This document shows positions 42,801 through 49,632 of a stretch of 64,000 nt of DNA, one piece after another (the stretch's first letter is position 1; the number at the start of each line of letters is the position of its first letter). The translations under genes and the position numbers were made by a program. This DNA is from Anomaloglossus baeobatrachus (Eukaryota; Chordata; Amphibia; Anura; Aromobatidae), in NCBI RefSeq assembly GCF_048569485.1, contig NW_027445250.1:499907-563906 (forward strand). Direction: 5' to 3'. The notes under the pieces are model-generated. The model was not told the DNA's origin. It did no database searches and was given only the letters and a program-made list of their open reading frames with translations.

Positions 42801-45800
42801 GGCGGTGTGTATACGTGGAGGGGTAGGGCTAGGCTCTGGATGGGCGGTGTGCATACGTGGAGGGGTAGGGCTAGGCTCTGGATGGGCGGTGTGTATACGT
42901 GGAGGGGTAGGGCTAGGCTCTGGATGGGCGGTGTGTATACGTGGAGGGGTAGGGCTAGGCTCTGGATGGGCAGTTTGCATACGTGGAGGAGTAGGGCTAG
43001 GCTCTGGATGGGCGGTGTGCATACGTGGAGGGGTAGGGCTAGGCTCTGGATGGGTGATGTGCATATGTGGAGGGGTAGGGCTAGGCTCTGGATGGGCGGT
43101 GTGCATACGTGGAGGAGTAGGGCTAGGCTCTGGATGGGTGATGTGTATATGTGGAGGAGTAGGGCTAGGCTCTGGATGGGTGATGTGTATATGTGGAGGG
43201 GTAGGACGAGGCTCTGGATGGGCGGTGTGTATATGTGGACGAGTAGGGCTAGGCTCTGGATGGGTGATGTGTATATGTGGAGGAGTAGGGCTAGGCTCTG
43301 GATGGGTGATGTGTATATGTGGAGGAGTAGGGCTAGGCTCTGGATGGGTGATGTGTATATGTGGAGGAGTAGGGCTAGGCTCTGGATGGGTGATGTGTAT
43401 ATGTGGAGGAGTAGGGCTAGGCTCTGGATGGGTGATGTGTATATGTGGAGGGTTAGGACCAGGCTCTGGATGGGCGGTGTGTATACGTGGAGGGGTAGGA
43501 CGAGGCTCTGGATGGGCGGTGTGTATACGTGGAGGGGTAGGGCTAGGCTCTGGATGGGCAGTTTGCATACGTGGAGGAGTAGGGCTAGGCTCTGGATGGG
43601 TGGTGTGTATATGTGGAGGGGTAGGACGAGGCTCTGGATGGGCGGTGTGTATACGTGGAGGGGTAGGGCTAGGCTCTGGATGGGCGGTGTGCATACGTGG
43701 AGGAGTAGGGCTAGGCTCTGGATGAGTGGTGTGTATATGCGGAGGGGTAGGGCTAGGCTCTGGATGGGCGGTGTGCATACGTGGAGGGGTAGGGCTAGGC
43801 TCTGGATGGGCAGTGTGTATACGTGGAGGGGTAGGGCTAGGCTCTGGATGGGCAGTTTGCATACGTGGAGGAGTAGGGCTAGGCTCTGGATGGGTGGTGT
43901 GTATATGTGGAGGGTTAGGACCAGGCTCTGGATGGGCGGTGTGTATACGTGGAGGGGTAGGACGAGGCTCTGGATGGGCGGTGTGTATACGTGGAGGGGT
44001 AGGGCTAGGCTCTGGATGGGCGGTGTGCATACGTGGAGGGGTAGGGCTAGGCTCTGGATGGGCAGTGTGTATACGTGGAGGGGTAGGACGAGGCTCTGGA
44101 TGGGCGGTGTGTATACGTGGAGGGGTAGGGCTAGGCTCTGGATGGGCAGTTTGCATACGTGGAGGAGTAGGGCTAGGCTCTGGATGGGTGGTGTGTATAT
44201 GTGGAGGGGTAGGGCTAGGCTCTGGATGGGCGGTGTGTATACGTGGAGGGGTAGGGCTAGGCTCTGGATGGGCAGTTTGCATACGTGGAGGAGTAAGGCT
44301 AGGCTCTGGATGGGTGATGTGTATATGTGGAGGGGTAGGGCTAGGCTCTGGATGGGCGGTGTGCATACGTGGAGGGGTAGGGCTAGGCTCTGGATGGGCA
44401 GTGTGTATACGTGGAGGGGTAGGACGAGGCTCTGGATGGGCGGTGTGTATACGTGGAGGGGTAGGGCTAGGCTCTGGATGGGCAGTTTGCATACGTGGAG
44501 GAGTAGGGCTAGGCTCTGGATGGGTGGTGTGTATATGTGGAGGGGTAGGGCTAGGCTCTGGATGGGCGGTGTGTATACGTGGAGGGGTAGGGCTAGGCTC
44601 TGGATGGGCAGTTTGCATACGTGGAGGAGTAGGGCTAGGCTCTGGATGGGTGGTGTGTATATGTGGAGGGGTAGGGCTAGGCTCTGGATGGGCGGTGTGC
44701 ATACGTGGAGGGGTAGGGCTAGGCTCTGGATGGGCGGTGTGCATACGTGGAGGGGTAGGGCTAGGCTCTGGATGGGCAGTTTGCATACGTGGAGGGGTAG
44801 GACGAGGCTCTGGATGGGCGGTGTGTATACGTGGAGGGGTAGGGCTAGGCTCTGGATGGGCGGTGTGCATACGTGGAGGGGTAGGGCTAGGCTCTGGATG
44901 GGCGGTGTGTATACGTGGAGGGGTAGGGCTAGGCTCTGGATGGGCGGTGTGTATACGTGGAGGGGTAGGGCTAGGCTCTGGATGGGCAGTTTGCATACGT
45001 GGAGGAGTAGGGCTAGGCTCTGGATGGGCGGTGTGCATACGTGGAGGGGTAGGGCTAGGCTCTGGATGGGTGATGTGCATATGTGGAGGGGTAGGGCTAG
45101 GCTCTGGATGGGCGGTGTGCATACGTGGAGGAGTAGGGCTAGGCTCTGGATGGGTGATGTGTATATGTGGAGGAGTAGGGCTAGGCTCTGGATGGGTGAT
45201 GTGTATATGTGGAGGGGTAGGACGAGGCTCTGGATGGGCGGTGTGTATATGTGGACGAGTAGGGCTAGGCTCTGGATGGGTGATGTGTATATGTGGAGGA
45301 GTAGGGCTAGGCTCTGGATGGGTGATGTGTATATGTGGAGGAGTAGGGCTAGGCTCTGGATGGGTGATGTGTATATGTGGAGGAGTAGGGCTAGGCTCTG
45401 GATGGGTGATGTGTATATGTGGAGGAGTAGGGCTAGGCTCTGGATGGGTGATGTGTATATGTGGAGGGGTAGGACGAGGCTCTGGATGGGCGGTGTGTAT
45501 ACGTGGAGGGGTAGGGCTAGGCTCTGGATGGGCAGTTTGCATACGTGGAGGAGTAGGGCTAGGCTCTGGATGGGTGATGTGTATATGTGGAGGAGTAGGG
45601 CTAGCCTCTGGATGGGTGGTGTGTATATGTGGAGGGGTAGGGCTAGGCTCTGGATGGGCGGTGTGCATACGTGGAGGGGTAGGGCTAGGCTCTGGATGGG
45701 CGGTGTGCATACGTGGAGGGGTAGGGCTAGGCTCTGGATGGGCGGTGTGCATACGTGGAGGAGTAGGGCTAGGCTCTGGATGGGTGATGTGTATATGTGG

Positions 45801-46787
45801 AGGGGTAGGGCTAGGCTCTGGATGGGCGGTGTGTATATGTGGAGGGGTAGGGCTAGGCTCTGGATGGGCGGTGTGCATACGTGGAGGGGTAGGGCTAGGC
45901 TCTGGATGGGCAGTTTGCATACGTGGAGGAGTAGGGCTAGGCTCTGGATGGGTGGTGTGTATATGTGGAGGGGTAGGGCTAGGCTCTGGATGGGCAGTTT
46001 GCATACGTGGAGGGGTAGGACGAGGCTCTGGATGGGTGGTGTGTATATGTGGAGGGGTAGGGCTAGGCTCTGGATGGGCGGTGTGCATACGTGGAGGGGT
46101 AGGGCTAGGCTCTGGATGGGCAGTTTGCATACGTGGAGGAGTAGGGCTAGGCTCTGGATGGGTGGTGTGTATATGTGGAGGAGTAGGGCTAGGCTCTGGA
46201 TGGGCGGTGTGCATACGTGGAGGGGTAGGACGAGGCTCTGGATTGTCCCCTGCTCTTACAGAAGAAACTTCTGCTCACCACCCTGGAGTCGGTTCATCTC
46301 GCCAAGGAAATGTTGTCCCGTAATGAGATCCTGCAGAGAATCGAGGTGGAAAGTGATCTGGTGGAGCAGGTGAGCCGGGGCCTGGGGGGGACATGGCGCA
46401 GGGTTCTTGGTGGTCCCGGGTTTTAGGCTGTGACCCTTTTTATGTCCCTGGTTACTTTTGTTAGGAACGAGAAGAGGCTGAAAGTCTGAACAAGAAGCTG
46501 AGGAAGCAGCTGAGCGACTATCGCGTCCCCGACGTTCTGCAGTACGTGCAGGAGAAAATGGCGCAGGAGGAGCTGGAGAAGAGCGTGCGAGCGTGGGCGA
46601 GGAAGGTGGAGCTCGCCGAGGTAACGGACTCACCAGCAAACGTGCCGATCCCTACTGATGAGCTGTGCCGCACTGACCCTGTGCCCTGACTACACAGCTC
46701 TCCCTGAGGACTCAGCGCAGACAATGGGAACAAGCTAAAGCTGCCAGACTGATGCCAGAATACGGGCAGCTCGGGGGAGAGCCATGA
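15748..46787 (+). CDS. CCDC113: Coiled-coil domain-containing protein 113 (CFAP263), nine exons
   Basis: Coding exons: 15748-15851, 19803-19929, 22181-22345, 35070-35225, 35296-35376, 37128-37283, 46262-46369, 46465-46620, 46698-46787. All introns are GT-AG and every phase fits, giving 380 residues ending ARLMPEYGQLGGEP. Recognised from recalled human CCDC113 by TEMFEKYY-like DMFEKFY, RRRSKSR, EEAEIR, LRLKN, VDFQQLKIENAQFLE, GNTLQVLN and KVELAE. The protein is almost entirely coiled coil from about residue 85. It is a ciliary axoneme and centriolar-satellite component that pairs with CCDC96 near radial spoke 3 and the nexin-dynein regulatory complex. The ATG sits in a good Kozak context (GACCATGG). 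Nothing looks broken. The oddity is intronic: 3.7% of the span is coding, and introns 1, 2, 3, 5 and 6 are filled with minisatellites, while introns 4, 7 and 8 are only 70-95 bp. Confidence 0.95.
15852..17404 (+). repeat. Intron 1 minisatellite A, C-rich
   Basis: About 55-60 units of roughly 24-33 bp with the core CATATACCGGCGTGTACAC followed by a C tract of 4 to 14 bases. The first unit overlaps the exon 1 donor (GGTACCGGCGTGTACACC), so the array appears seeded there. Unit length varies mainly through the C tract. The opposite strand has runs of G able to form G-quadruplexes. Confidence 0.95.
17405..19600 (+). repeat. Intron 1 minisatellite B, 30/32-bp units
   Basis: About 72 units of ACACCCCTATATGTGTATAT followed by AC(T/C)GCCCTGT, with 32-bp variants carrying an extra TG. 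The unit looks like array A with a TGTGTAT insertion, and the change happens at about 17400 without a break. A short C- and T-rich stretch (19601-19802) then leads to the exon 2 acceptor. Confidence 0.95.
19803..19929 (+). CDS. CCDC113: CCDC113 exon 2
   Basis: Acceptor TTTTGCAG|CC, donor CAG|GTACAG. Encodes HVLSTLKAETDMFEKFYKRL, which aligns with human YVNSALKTETEMFEKYYAKL. Confidence 0.93.
19975..22150 (+). repeat. Intron 2 minisatellite, 37-bp then 27-bp units
   Basis: Starts about 45 bp after the exon 2 donor with roughly 37-bp units (up to about 20330). It then changes to about 67 copies of a 27-bp unit, GGTGCAGATCGGTGCCCCCT plus GTGTGGT, with GATC/GAGC variants. The last partial unit runs to within about 30 bp of the exon 3 acceptor. 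Open frames on both strands are repeat shadows. Confidence 0.95.
22181..22345 (+). CDS. CCDC113: CCDC113 exon 3
   Basis: Acceptor CGTCTGTAG, donor AAG|GTGAGT, 55 codons in phase 0. Encodes MRSRRRSKSRSTISDRLLSL and then SVEQKCELVQRELEEAREEA, matching the human RRRSKSR basic patch and the start of the coiled coil. Confidence 0.93.
22432..22805 (+). repeat. Intron 3 minisatellite 1, 25/13-bp units
   Basis: Begins about 85 bp after the exon 3 donor. Units alternate CCTGGCCCCCCTG and CACAGCCCCCTG, and the final third uses the 13-bp CCTGGCCCCCCTG alone. Nearly pure pyrimidine on the + strand. Confidence 0.93.
22841..23150 (+). repeat. Outer left arm of an inverted-repeat (foldback) element
   Basis: The reverse complement of this stretch recurs at 24767-24848 and, after the reverse Ty3 insertion, at 32763-33020. 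Both arms share a GCCTGAGGAAGAGACC-like segment and a GAGCTTAGNGAGNGAATCCTT junction. I cannot name the family; the shape fits a DNA-type foldback repeat. Confidence 0.7.
23185..23705 (-). repeat. Possible solo LTR or unclassified repeat
   Basis: This stretch interrupts the foldback arm. Read on the - strand it carries AATAAA (about 23290) within TTGTAATAAAGCAGAGCATG, reminiscent of an LTR R-U5 region, and the + strand begins TGCCTACTGCC. No clear target duplication is seen, so the identity is weak. Confidence 0.3.
23736..24317. mobile_element. GCTTTACACG-type MITE, 582 bp, TTA target duplication
   Basis: Terminal inverted repeats GGGGTGCTTTACACGTTGCG and, from the right, GGCGGGCTTTACACGTTGCG continue into CGACATCGCTAGC. 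TTA lies on each side (23733-23735 and 24318-24320). There is no coding capacity. The TTA duplication suggests a non-autonomous PIF/Harbinger element. A piggyBac origin (TTAA) is less likely because the repeats align only with a 3-bp duplication. Confidence 0.78.
24367..24766. repeat. Inner palindrome, 182-bp arms with 36-bp loop
   Basis: 24367-24549 and 24586-24766 are imperfect reverse complements along their whole length, both edged by TCTCTGGAGCAG-type sequence. The palindrome could form a hairpin or cruciform. It is the centre of the larger foldback element whose outer arms are at 22841-23150 and 24767-33020. Confidence 0.8.
24767..24848. repeat. Outer right arm of the foldback element, first part
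   Basis: Reverse complement of the inner part of 22841-23150. Cut at 24848 by the reverse Ty3 element, whose AGGAT target duplication is 24844-24848. Confidence 0.68.
24849..26127 (-). repeat. 3' LTR of the reverse element B copy
   Basis: Read on the - strand it starts TGTGAGGCAAATCCCGGG and ends GGTTTGTGACA. The purine tract of the element is 26128-26140 on the + strand. Confidence 0.92.
26123..31273 (-). CDS. Gag-Pol polyprotein of the reverse element B copy
   Basis: Open frame of about 1716 residues from the ATG at 31273 (the frame extends upstream to 31351 without another ATG). Same domains and order as 6117-11225: Gag with an Arg/Glu-rich N-terminal stretch slightly longer than in the first copy, zinc knuckle CHQCNLPGHFKAMC, protease, H2C2 domain, integrase core, reverse transcriptase with AYLDDIAVF, RNase H. 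The two proteins are nearly identical over most of their length. The stop lies inside the first bases of the LTR. Looks whole. It is antisense to CCDC113. Confidence 0.9.
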   Translation of the reverse strand: MADGTRSRAMQLANAKAGAEEREDGAVDSNEEVAHESSRSSTPENRSAEDIAQPGTAGQDEEELTQGSSTSQMPALRSERDSESPSSAACHRSPRAIPPSLGGSDSLLQMAMALLQAGDQKGYKELLAERRAERQAARDAEAAERHAEREAAERERQAAREERERQADRDYQLQLAQLRPLSATCDLRDTKLPKVRVEDFPVLEKDGDLDSFLTAFERTCLQHHLDKDQWAKYLTPRLRGKALDILGDLPAEADQGYDTIKRALIQQYNLTPESYRKKFRSLQKGPKDSWADHRRALARAADHWTQGLQLSTGPEILDLFITEQLLWNCPEDLRQFIRDQKPKGSTATAALADDYTNNRAPEARRAATSSTWRGGKMNSATAPPAPRLQGVSPSTPLSRPVAEPRRCHQCNLPGHFKAMCPQRPKAPAPSPSQGPPKVYCVGGGGGRSLDSFQPVTVGRSVTIGLRDSASEVTLVRPEMVSPQDLIPGKTLAVSGIGGIDPALPVADIYVDWGAGRGVREVGVTDRIPANVLLGTDLGQITSQFGPPPRAEPSASTDMTPDNVNVLSMNDVREEGVNSDISACTDTIDTHAAAAVTGGEGVRERCDNASTSNQPVSWDLLPSAGISREQGAAGGGPVCGVGATTANVGSPEISQRGSVAAGGEQAGEIGAGPGAEVLPGKISVHGSPTTGVSGSQVGLPEPATWSGTEEEQARPTVAAAVAAVTRSGSAGSQGASRRSDSSSPSDQVAAESGGGQDTGPGVLTEDVTVSSILATSSQGFQAALEADDSLKALKEQAAQPPSDSDPERVVWDQGRLYRATVQQGSPEAWPRDRQLVVPYPFRTELLRIAHEIPMAGHLGIAKTKARVNQHFYWPKMGADVAAYCRSCETCQRVGKAGPRPKAPLVSLPIIDEPFRRVAVDLVGPLAIPSSSGKRFILTVVDYATRYPEAVALSSIRADKVATALLEIFSRVGFPQEMLTDRGTQFMSQLMEALCKQVQVRHLVASPYHPQTNGLCERFNGTLKQMLKMLVDSHGRDWERYLPHLLFAYREVPQASTGFSPFELLYGRRVRGPLALVKEAWEGDLATPGVSVIEYVMRFRDKMQALTQLVHDNMAQAQADQKRWYDQNACERTYQVGQKVWVLVPVPQDKLQAAWEGPYLVYQQLNPVTYLVTLDPARGRRKPFHVNMMKAHHEREACALPVCNLPEEGEAETLLDMLAQVRAGGSIEDVEVGHQLLEDQRSQLWATLHPFRGLFTNQPGRTDLAVHHVDTGDHPPIRRSAYRVSLEVQQHMRQEIDEMLKLGVIQASNSAWASPVVLVPKKDRTTRFCVDYRGLNAVTVADAYPMPRIDDLLDQLAGAQYLTIMDLSRGYWQIPLTRKARERSAFITPFGLYESTVMPFGMRNAPATFQRMVNTLLKGLEGYAAAYLDDIAVFSPTWEDHLEHLAQVLRRIHRAGLTIKPGKCQLAMSEVQYLGHRVGGRTLKPEPEKVEAIASWPTPRTKKQVMSFLGTAGYYRRFVPCYSSLAKPLTDLTKKKLPSAVDWTMDCETAFRALKDALSSPPVLQAADFTRPFVVQTDASDFGLGAVLSQVDSASQEHPVLYLSRKLLPREVAYSTMEKECLAIVWALQRLQPYLYGRHFIVETDHNPLSWLHTVSGTNGRLLRWSLALQQYNFTIRHKRGRDHGNADGLSRQGEVADGRTGEHRSVLPPSALKRGEV
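31455..31474 (-). other. Primer-binding site of the reverse element B copy
   Basis: On the - strand, TGGTGGCATAGCGGTGGGAT begins three bases inside the 5' LTR. It matches the site at 5917 with a small difference in the middle and is tRNA-Leu-like. Confidence 0.5.
31478..32757 (-). repeat. 5' LTR of the reverse element B copy
   Basis: About 99% identical to 24849-26127. Its outer end joins AGGAT at 32758. Confidence 0.92.
32763..33020. repeat. Outer right arm of the foldback element, second part
   Basis: Continues the reverse complement of 22841-23110 after the Ty3 insertion, from CTAAGCTCAGTGTTTATG to the CACTGAGAGCAATCA segment. The following 33021-33180 shows nothing I can name. Confidence 0.68.
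33181..34995 (+). repeat. Intron 3 minisatellite 2, 32-bp units
   Basis: About 56 units of CCTCAGCTGCCGCAGAACCC followed by CTCGCTGCTTCA. The middle is very uniform. Shorter variants lacking CTGCTT lie near both edges. The array ends about 75 bp before the exon 4 acceptor. Each unit contains TTCACCTCAG, a pyrimidine-CAG sequence like a weak 3' splice site. Confidence 0.95.
35070..35225 (+). CDS. CCDC113: CCDC113 exon 4
   Basis: Acceptor GTTCTTCAG, donor AGA|GTCAGT, 52 codons in phase 0. Encodes ATKEEAEIRSSEIKKAKYEF and then the SKKK and YMEEK segments, matching human EEAEIRWSEVSREVHEFEKD. Confidence 0.93.
35296..35376 (+). CDS. CCDC113: CCDC113 exon 5
   Basis: 27 codons after a 70-bp intron. 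Encodes DSLVDKLRLKNTALRAQKKK, matching human EKLRLKNVSLKVQRKK. The donor CAG|GTACCG is the first base of the 51-bp array. Confidence 0.93.
35377..35955 (+). repeat. Intron 5 minisatellite 1, 51-bp units containing the donor sequence
   Basis: About 11 units starting exactly at the exon 5 splice donor. Each unit repeats GTAC(C/T)GTACATCTAATCC and GTGTCATGGCTGTGCGG, so each carries a GTAC copy of the donor. The donor frame reaches a TAA within the first unit, so use of a later copy would truncate the protein. Confidence 0.95.
35956..37016 (+). repeat. Intron 5 minisatellite 2, 32-bp units
   Basis: About 33 units of GGTGCCCGGGGTGGCCTGGC followed by ATCGGTGTGGGG, with some shorter units that lack the GTGCCCG part. 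The array is CpG-containing and G-rich on the + strand. It ends about 110 bp before the exon 6 acceptor. Confidence 0.95.
37128..37283 (+). CDS. CCDC113: CCDC113 exon 6
   Basis: Acceptor GATTTCTAG, donor AAG|GTGACC, 52 codons. Encodes the best conserved block: VDFQQLKIENAQFLERIDER and then LQLKL and TGNTLQVLNSYK. Confidence 0.95.
37310..46240 (+). repeat. Intron 6 minisatellite, 42-bp units, 8.9 kb
   Basis: About 212 units of GTGTGTATACGTGGAGGGGT followed by AGGGCTAGGCTCTGGATGGGCG, starting about 27 bp after the donor and ending about 20 bp before the acceptor. From about 39700 the units are almost all exactly 42 bp, so frames stay open for thousands of bases on both strands; these are not genes. 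A 2,016-bp block of 48 units is duplicated (about 41418-43433 and 43434-45449), including rare variants such as ATGAGTGGTG and GGAGTAAGGC. Confidence 0.96.
46262..46369 (+). CDS. CCDC113: CCDC113 exon 7
   Basis: Acceptor TGCTCTTACAG, donor CAG|GTGAGC, 36 codons. Encodes KKLLLTTLESVHLAKEMLSR and then NEILQRIEVESDLVEQ. Confidence 0.93.
46465..46620 (+). CDS. CCDC113: CCDC113 exon 8
   Basis: 52 codons after a 95-bp intron. Encodes LNKKLRKQLSDYRVPDVLQY and then LEKSVRAWARKVELAE, matching human VNKRLRKQLAEFRAPQVMTY. Confidence 0.94.
46698..46787 (+). CDS. CCDC113: CCDC113 exon 9, last exon
   Basis: 29 codons and TGA after a 77-bp intron (acceptor CTACACAG). Encodes LSLRTQRRQWEQAKAARLMP, matching human MSLKGHRKAWNRM. 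The stop codon lies in the first unit of the downstream array. Confidence 0.93.
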   Translation, partial: LSLRTQRRQWEQAKAARLMPEYGQLGGEP

Positions 46788-49240
46788 CGCGGGGCCCGGC
46801 GGGGAGTGAGCAGAGGACTGCTGTGCCTCCGAGGAGTGTGGACGCTTCCACATTACTGCAGCTGATCTCACAGGAGCATAATAATAAAGTGCATAATATC
46901 ATCGCACCGGCCCCGCGGCTGATCATTGGTAATGCTGTCATTGGTGACGCGGGGCCCGGCGGGGAGTGAGCAGAGGACTGCTGTGCCTCCGAGGAGTGTG
47001 GACGCTTCCACATTACTGCAGCTGATCTCACAGGAGCGTAATAATAAAGTGCATAATATCATCGCACCGGCCACGCGGCTGAGCATTGGTAATGCTGTCA
47101 TTGGTGACGCGGGGCCCGGCGGGGAGTGAGCAGAGGACTGTTGTGCCTCCGAGGAGTGTGGACGCTTCCACATTACTGCAGCTGATCTCACAGGAGCGTA
47201 ATAATAATAAAGTGCATAATATCATCGCACCGGCCCCGCGGCTGATCATTGGTAATGCCGTCATCGGTGACACGGAACCCGGCAGGGAGTGAGCAGAGGA
47301 CTGCTGTGCCTCCAAGGAGTGTGGACACTTCCACATTACTGCAGCTGATCTCACAGGAGCGTAATAATAATAAAGTGCATAATATCATCGCACCGGCCCC
47401 GCGGCTGATCATTGGTAATGCTGTCATCGGTGACACGGAGCCCGGCAGGGAGTGAGCAGAGGACTGCTGTGCCTCCGAGGAGTGTGGACACTTCCACATT
47501 ACTGCAGCTGATCTCACAGGAGCATAATAATAAAGTGCATAATATCATCGCACCGGCCCCGCGGCTGATCATTGGTAATGCCGTCATCGGTGACACGGAA
47601 CCCGGCAGGGAGTGAGCAGAGGACTGCTGTGCCTCCAAGGAGTGTGGACGCTTCCACATTACTGCAGCTGATCTCACAGGAGCGTAATAATAATAAAGTG
47701 CATAATATCATCGCACCGGCCCCGCGGCTGATCATTGGTAATGCTGTCATCGGTGACACGGAGCCCGGCAGGGAGTGAGCAGAGGACTGCTGTGCCTCCA
47801 AGGAGTGTGGACGCTTCCACATTACTGCAGCTGATCTCACAGGAGCGTAATAATAATAAAGTGCATAATATCATCGCACCGGCCCCGCGGCTGATCATTG
47901 GTAATGCTGTCATCGGTGACACGGAGCCCGGCAGGGAGTGAGCAGAGGACTGCTGTGCCTCCGAGGAGTGTGGACACTTCCACATTACTGCAGCTGATCT
48001 CACAGGAGCATAATAATAAAGTGCATAATATCATCGCACCGGCCCCGCGGCTGATCATTGGTAATGCCGTCATCGGTGACGCGGGGCCCGGCAGGGAGTG
48101 AGCAGAGGACTGCTGTGCCTCCGAGGAGTGTGGACACTTCCACATTACTGCAGCTGATCTCACAGGAGCATAATAATAAAGTGCATAATATCATCGCACC
48201 GGCCCCGCGGCTGAGCATTGGTAATGCTGTCATCGGTGACACGGAGCCCGGCAGGGAGTGAGCAGAGGACTGCTGTGCCTCCGAGGAGTGTGGACGCTTC
48301 CACATTACTGCAGCTGATCTCACAGGAGCGTAATAATAATAATAATAATAAAGTGCATAATATCATCGCACCGGCCCCGCGGCTGATCATTGGTAATGCC
48401 GTCATCGGTGACGTGGGACCTGGCGGGGAGTGAGCAGAGGACTGCTGTGCCTCCAAGGAGTGTGGACGCTTCCACATTACTGCAGCTGATCTCACAGGAG
48501 CGTAATAATAATAATAATAATAAAGTGCATAATATCATCGCACCGGCCCCGCGGCTGATCATTGCCAATGCCGTCATTGGTGACGCGGGACCTGGCGGGG
48601 AGTGAGCAGAGGACTGCTGTGCCTCCGAGGAGTGTGGACACTTCCACATTACTGCAGCTGATCTCACAGGAGCGTAATAATAATAAAGTGCATAATATCA
48701 TCGCACCGGCCCCGCGGCTGATCATTGGTAATGCCGTCATTGGTGACGCGGGACCTGGCGGGGAGTGAGCAGAGGACTGCTGTGCCTCCGAGGAGTGTGG
48801 ACGCTTCCACATTACTGCAGCTGATCTCACAGGAGCATAATAATAAAGTGCATAATATCATCGCACCGGCCCCGCGGCTGAGCATTGGTAATGCTGTCAT
48901 CGGTGACACGGAGCCCGGCAGGGAGTGAGCAGAGGACTGCTGTGCCTCCGAGGAGTGTGGACGCTTCCACATTACTGCAGCTGATCCCACAGGACCGTAA
49001 TAATAATAATAAAGTGCATAATATCATCGCACCGGCCCCGCGGCTGATCATTGGTAATGCCGTCATCGGTGACGCTGGACCTGGCAGGGAGTGAGCAGAG
49101 GACTGCTGTGCCTCTGAACAGTGTGGACGCTTCCACATTACTGCAGCTGATCTCACAGGAGTGTAATAATAATAATAAAGTGCATAATATCATCGCATCG
49201 GCCCCGCGGCTGATCATTGGTAATGCCGTCATCGGTGGGC
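46783..49240 (+). repeat. Tandem array of 160-172-bp units spanning the stop and 3' UTR
   Basis: 15 units, each with TGACGCGGGGCCCGGC, GTGAGCAGAGGACTGCTGTG, GTGTGGACGCTTCCACATTA and AATAAAGTGCATAATATC. The first unit starts at the CCDC113 TGA itself. Unit length differs mainly through an AAT run of 2 to 6 copies just before AATAAA. Fifteen AATAAA hexamers therefore follow one gene. The open frames of about 68 and 108 residues that recur on both strands are products of the repeat. Confidence 0.95.
46883..46888 (+). terminator. First poly(A) signal of CCDC113
   Basis: AATAAA 96 bp after the stop codon. It is repeated in each of the 14 following array units. Confidence 0.65.
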
Positions 49241-49384
49241 ATGCTGCACACCCGCCACCTTAGGTCCGCAGTGAGGTACCATGCTAGGCTATCTCCCTGA
49301 TACTACCGCTATCCAGTATGTTCTGGTCTCCATCTTTTTGCCTTTATCCCCTCCTGGGCCCAGTTCCGCACTTGTGTGTCGCAG

Positions 49385-49590
49385 GGCGGAGCACTAGGTG
49401 GCGGCGCACCAGATGGCGGAGCACTAGGTGGCGGTGCACCAGATGGCGGAGCACTAGGTGGCGGTGCACCAGATGGTGGAGCACTAGGTGGCGGTGCACC
49501 AGATGGCGGAGCACTAGGTGGCGGTGCACTAGGTGGCGGAGCACCACGTGGCGGTGCACTAGGTGGCGGAGCACCACGTGGCGGTTACAC
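49385..49590 (+). repeat. Minisatellite, 30-bp units
   Basis: About seven units of GCGGAGCACTAGGTGGCGGT followed by GCACCAGATG, with shorter ends. It lies just past the 3' end expected for PRSS54. The preceding 49241-49384 shows nothing recognisable. Confidence 0.92.
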
Positions 49591-49626
49591 AAGCTATCTA
49601 CAGCGGTTCTTCTCGTATTGCTCTGG

Positions 49627-49632
49627 TTTATT
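49627..49632 (-). terminator. Poly(A) signal of PRSS54 abutting the stop codon
   Basis: On the - strand the stop reads TGAAATAAA, so AATAAA starts on the base after the stop. The 3' UTR would be only about 20-40 bases. Confidence 0.6.

Noticed and set aside
40536-46373. Open frames of 1,945 (+) and 1,870 (-) codons
   Set aside because: Both are pure 42-bp repeat translations inside CCDC113 intron 6, open on both strands; only the last codons of one overlap exon 7, in the wrong frame.
46518-49232. Series of similar frames of about 108 codons (MRSAAVMWKRPHSSEA) on the - strand
   Set aside because: They recur once per 160-bp unit and overlap the next unit's frame; no conserved protein family and no splice context.
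46783-49240. CRISPR-like array
   Set aside because: Units are whole-length tandem copies without unique spacers, in a vertebrate gene context.
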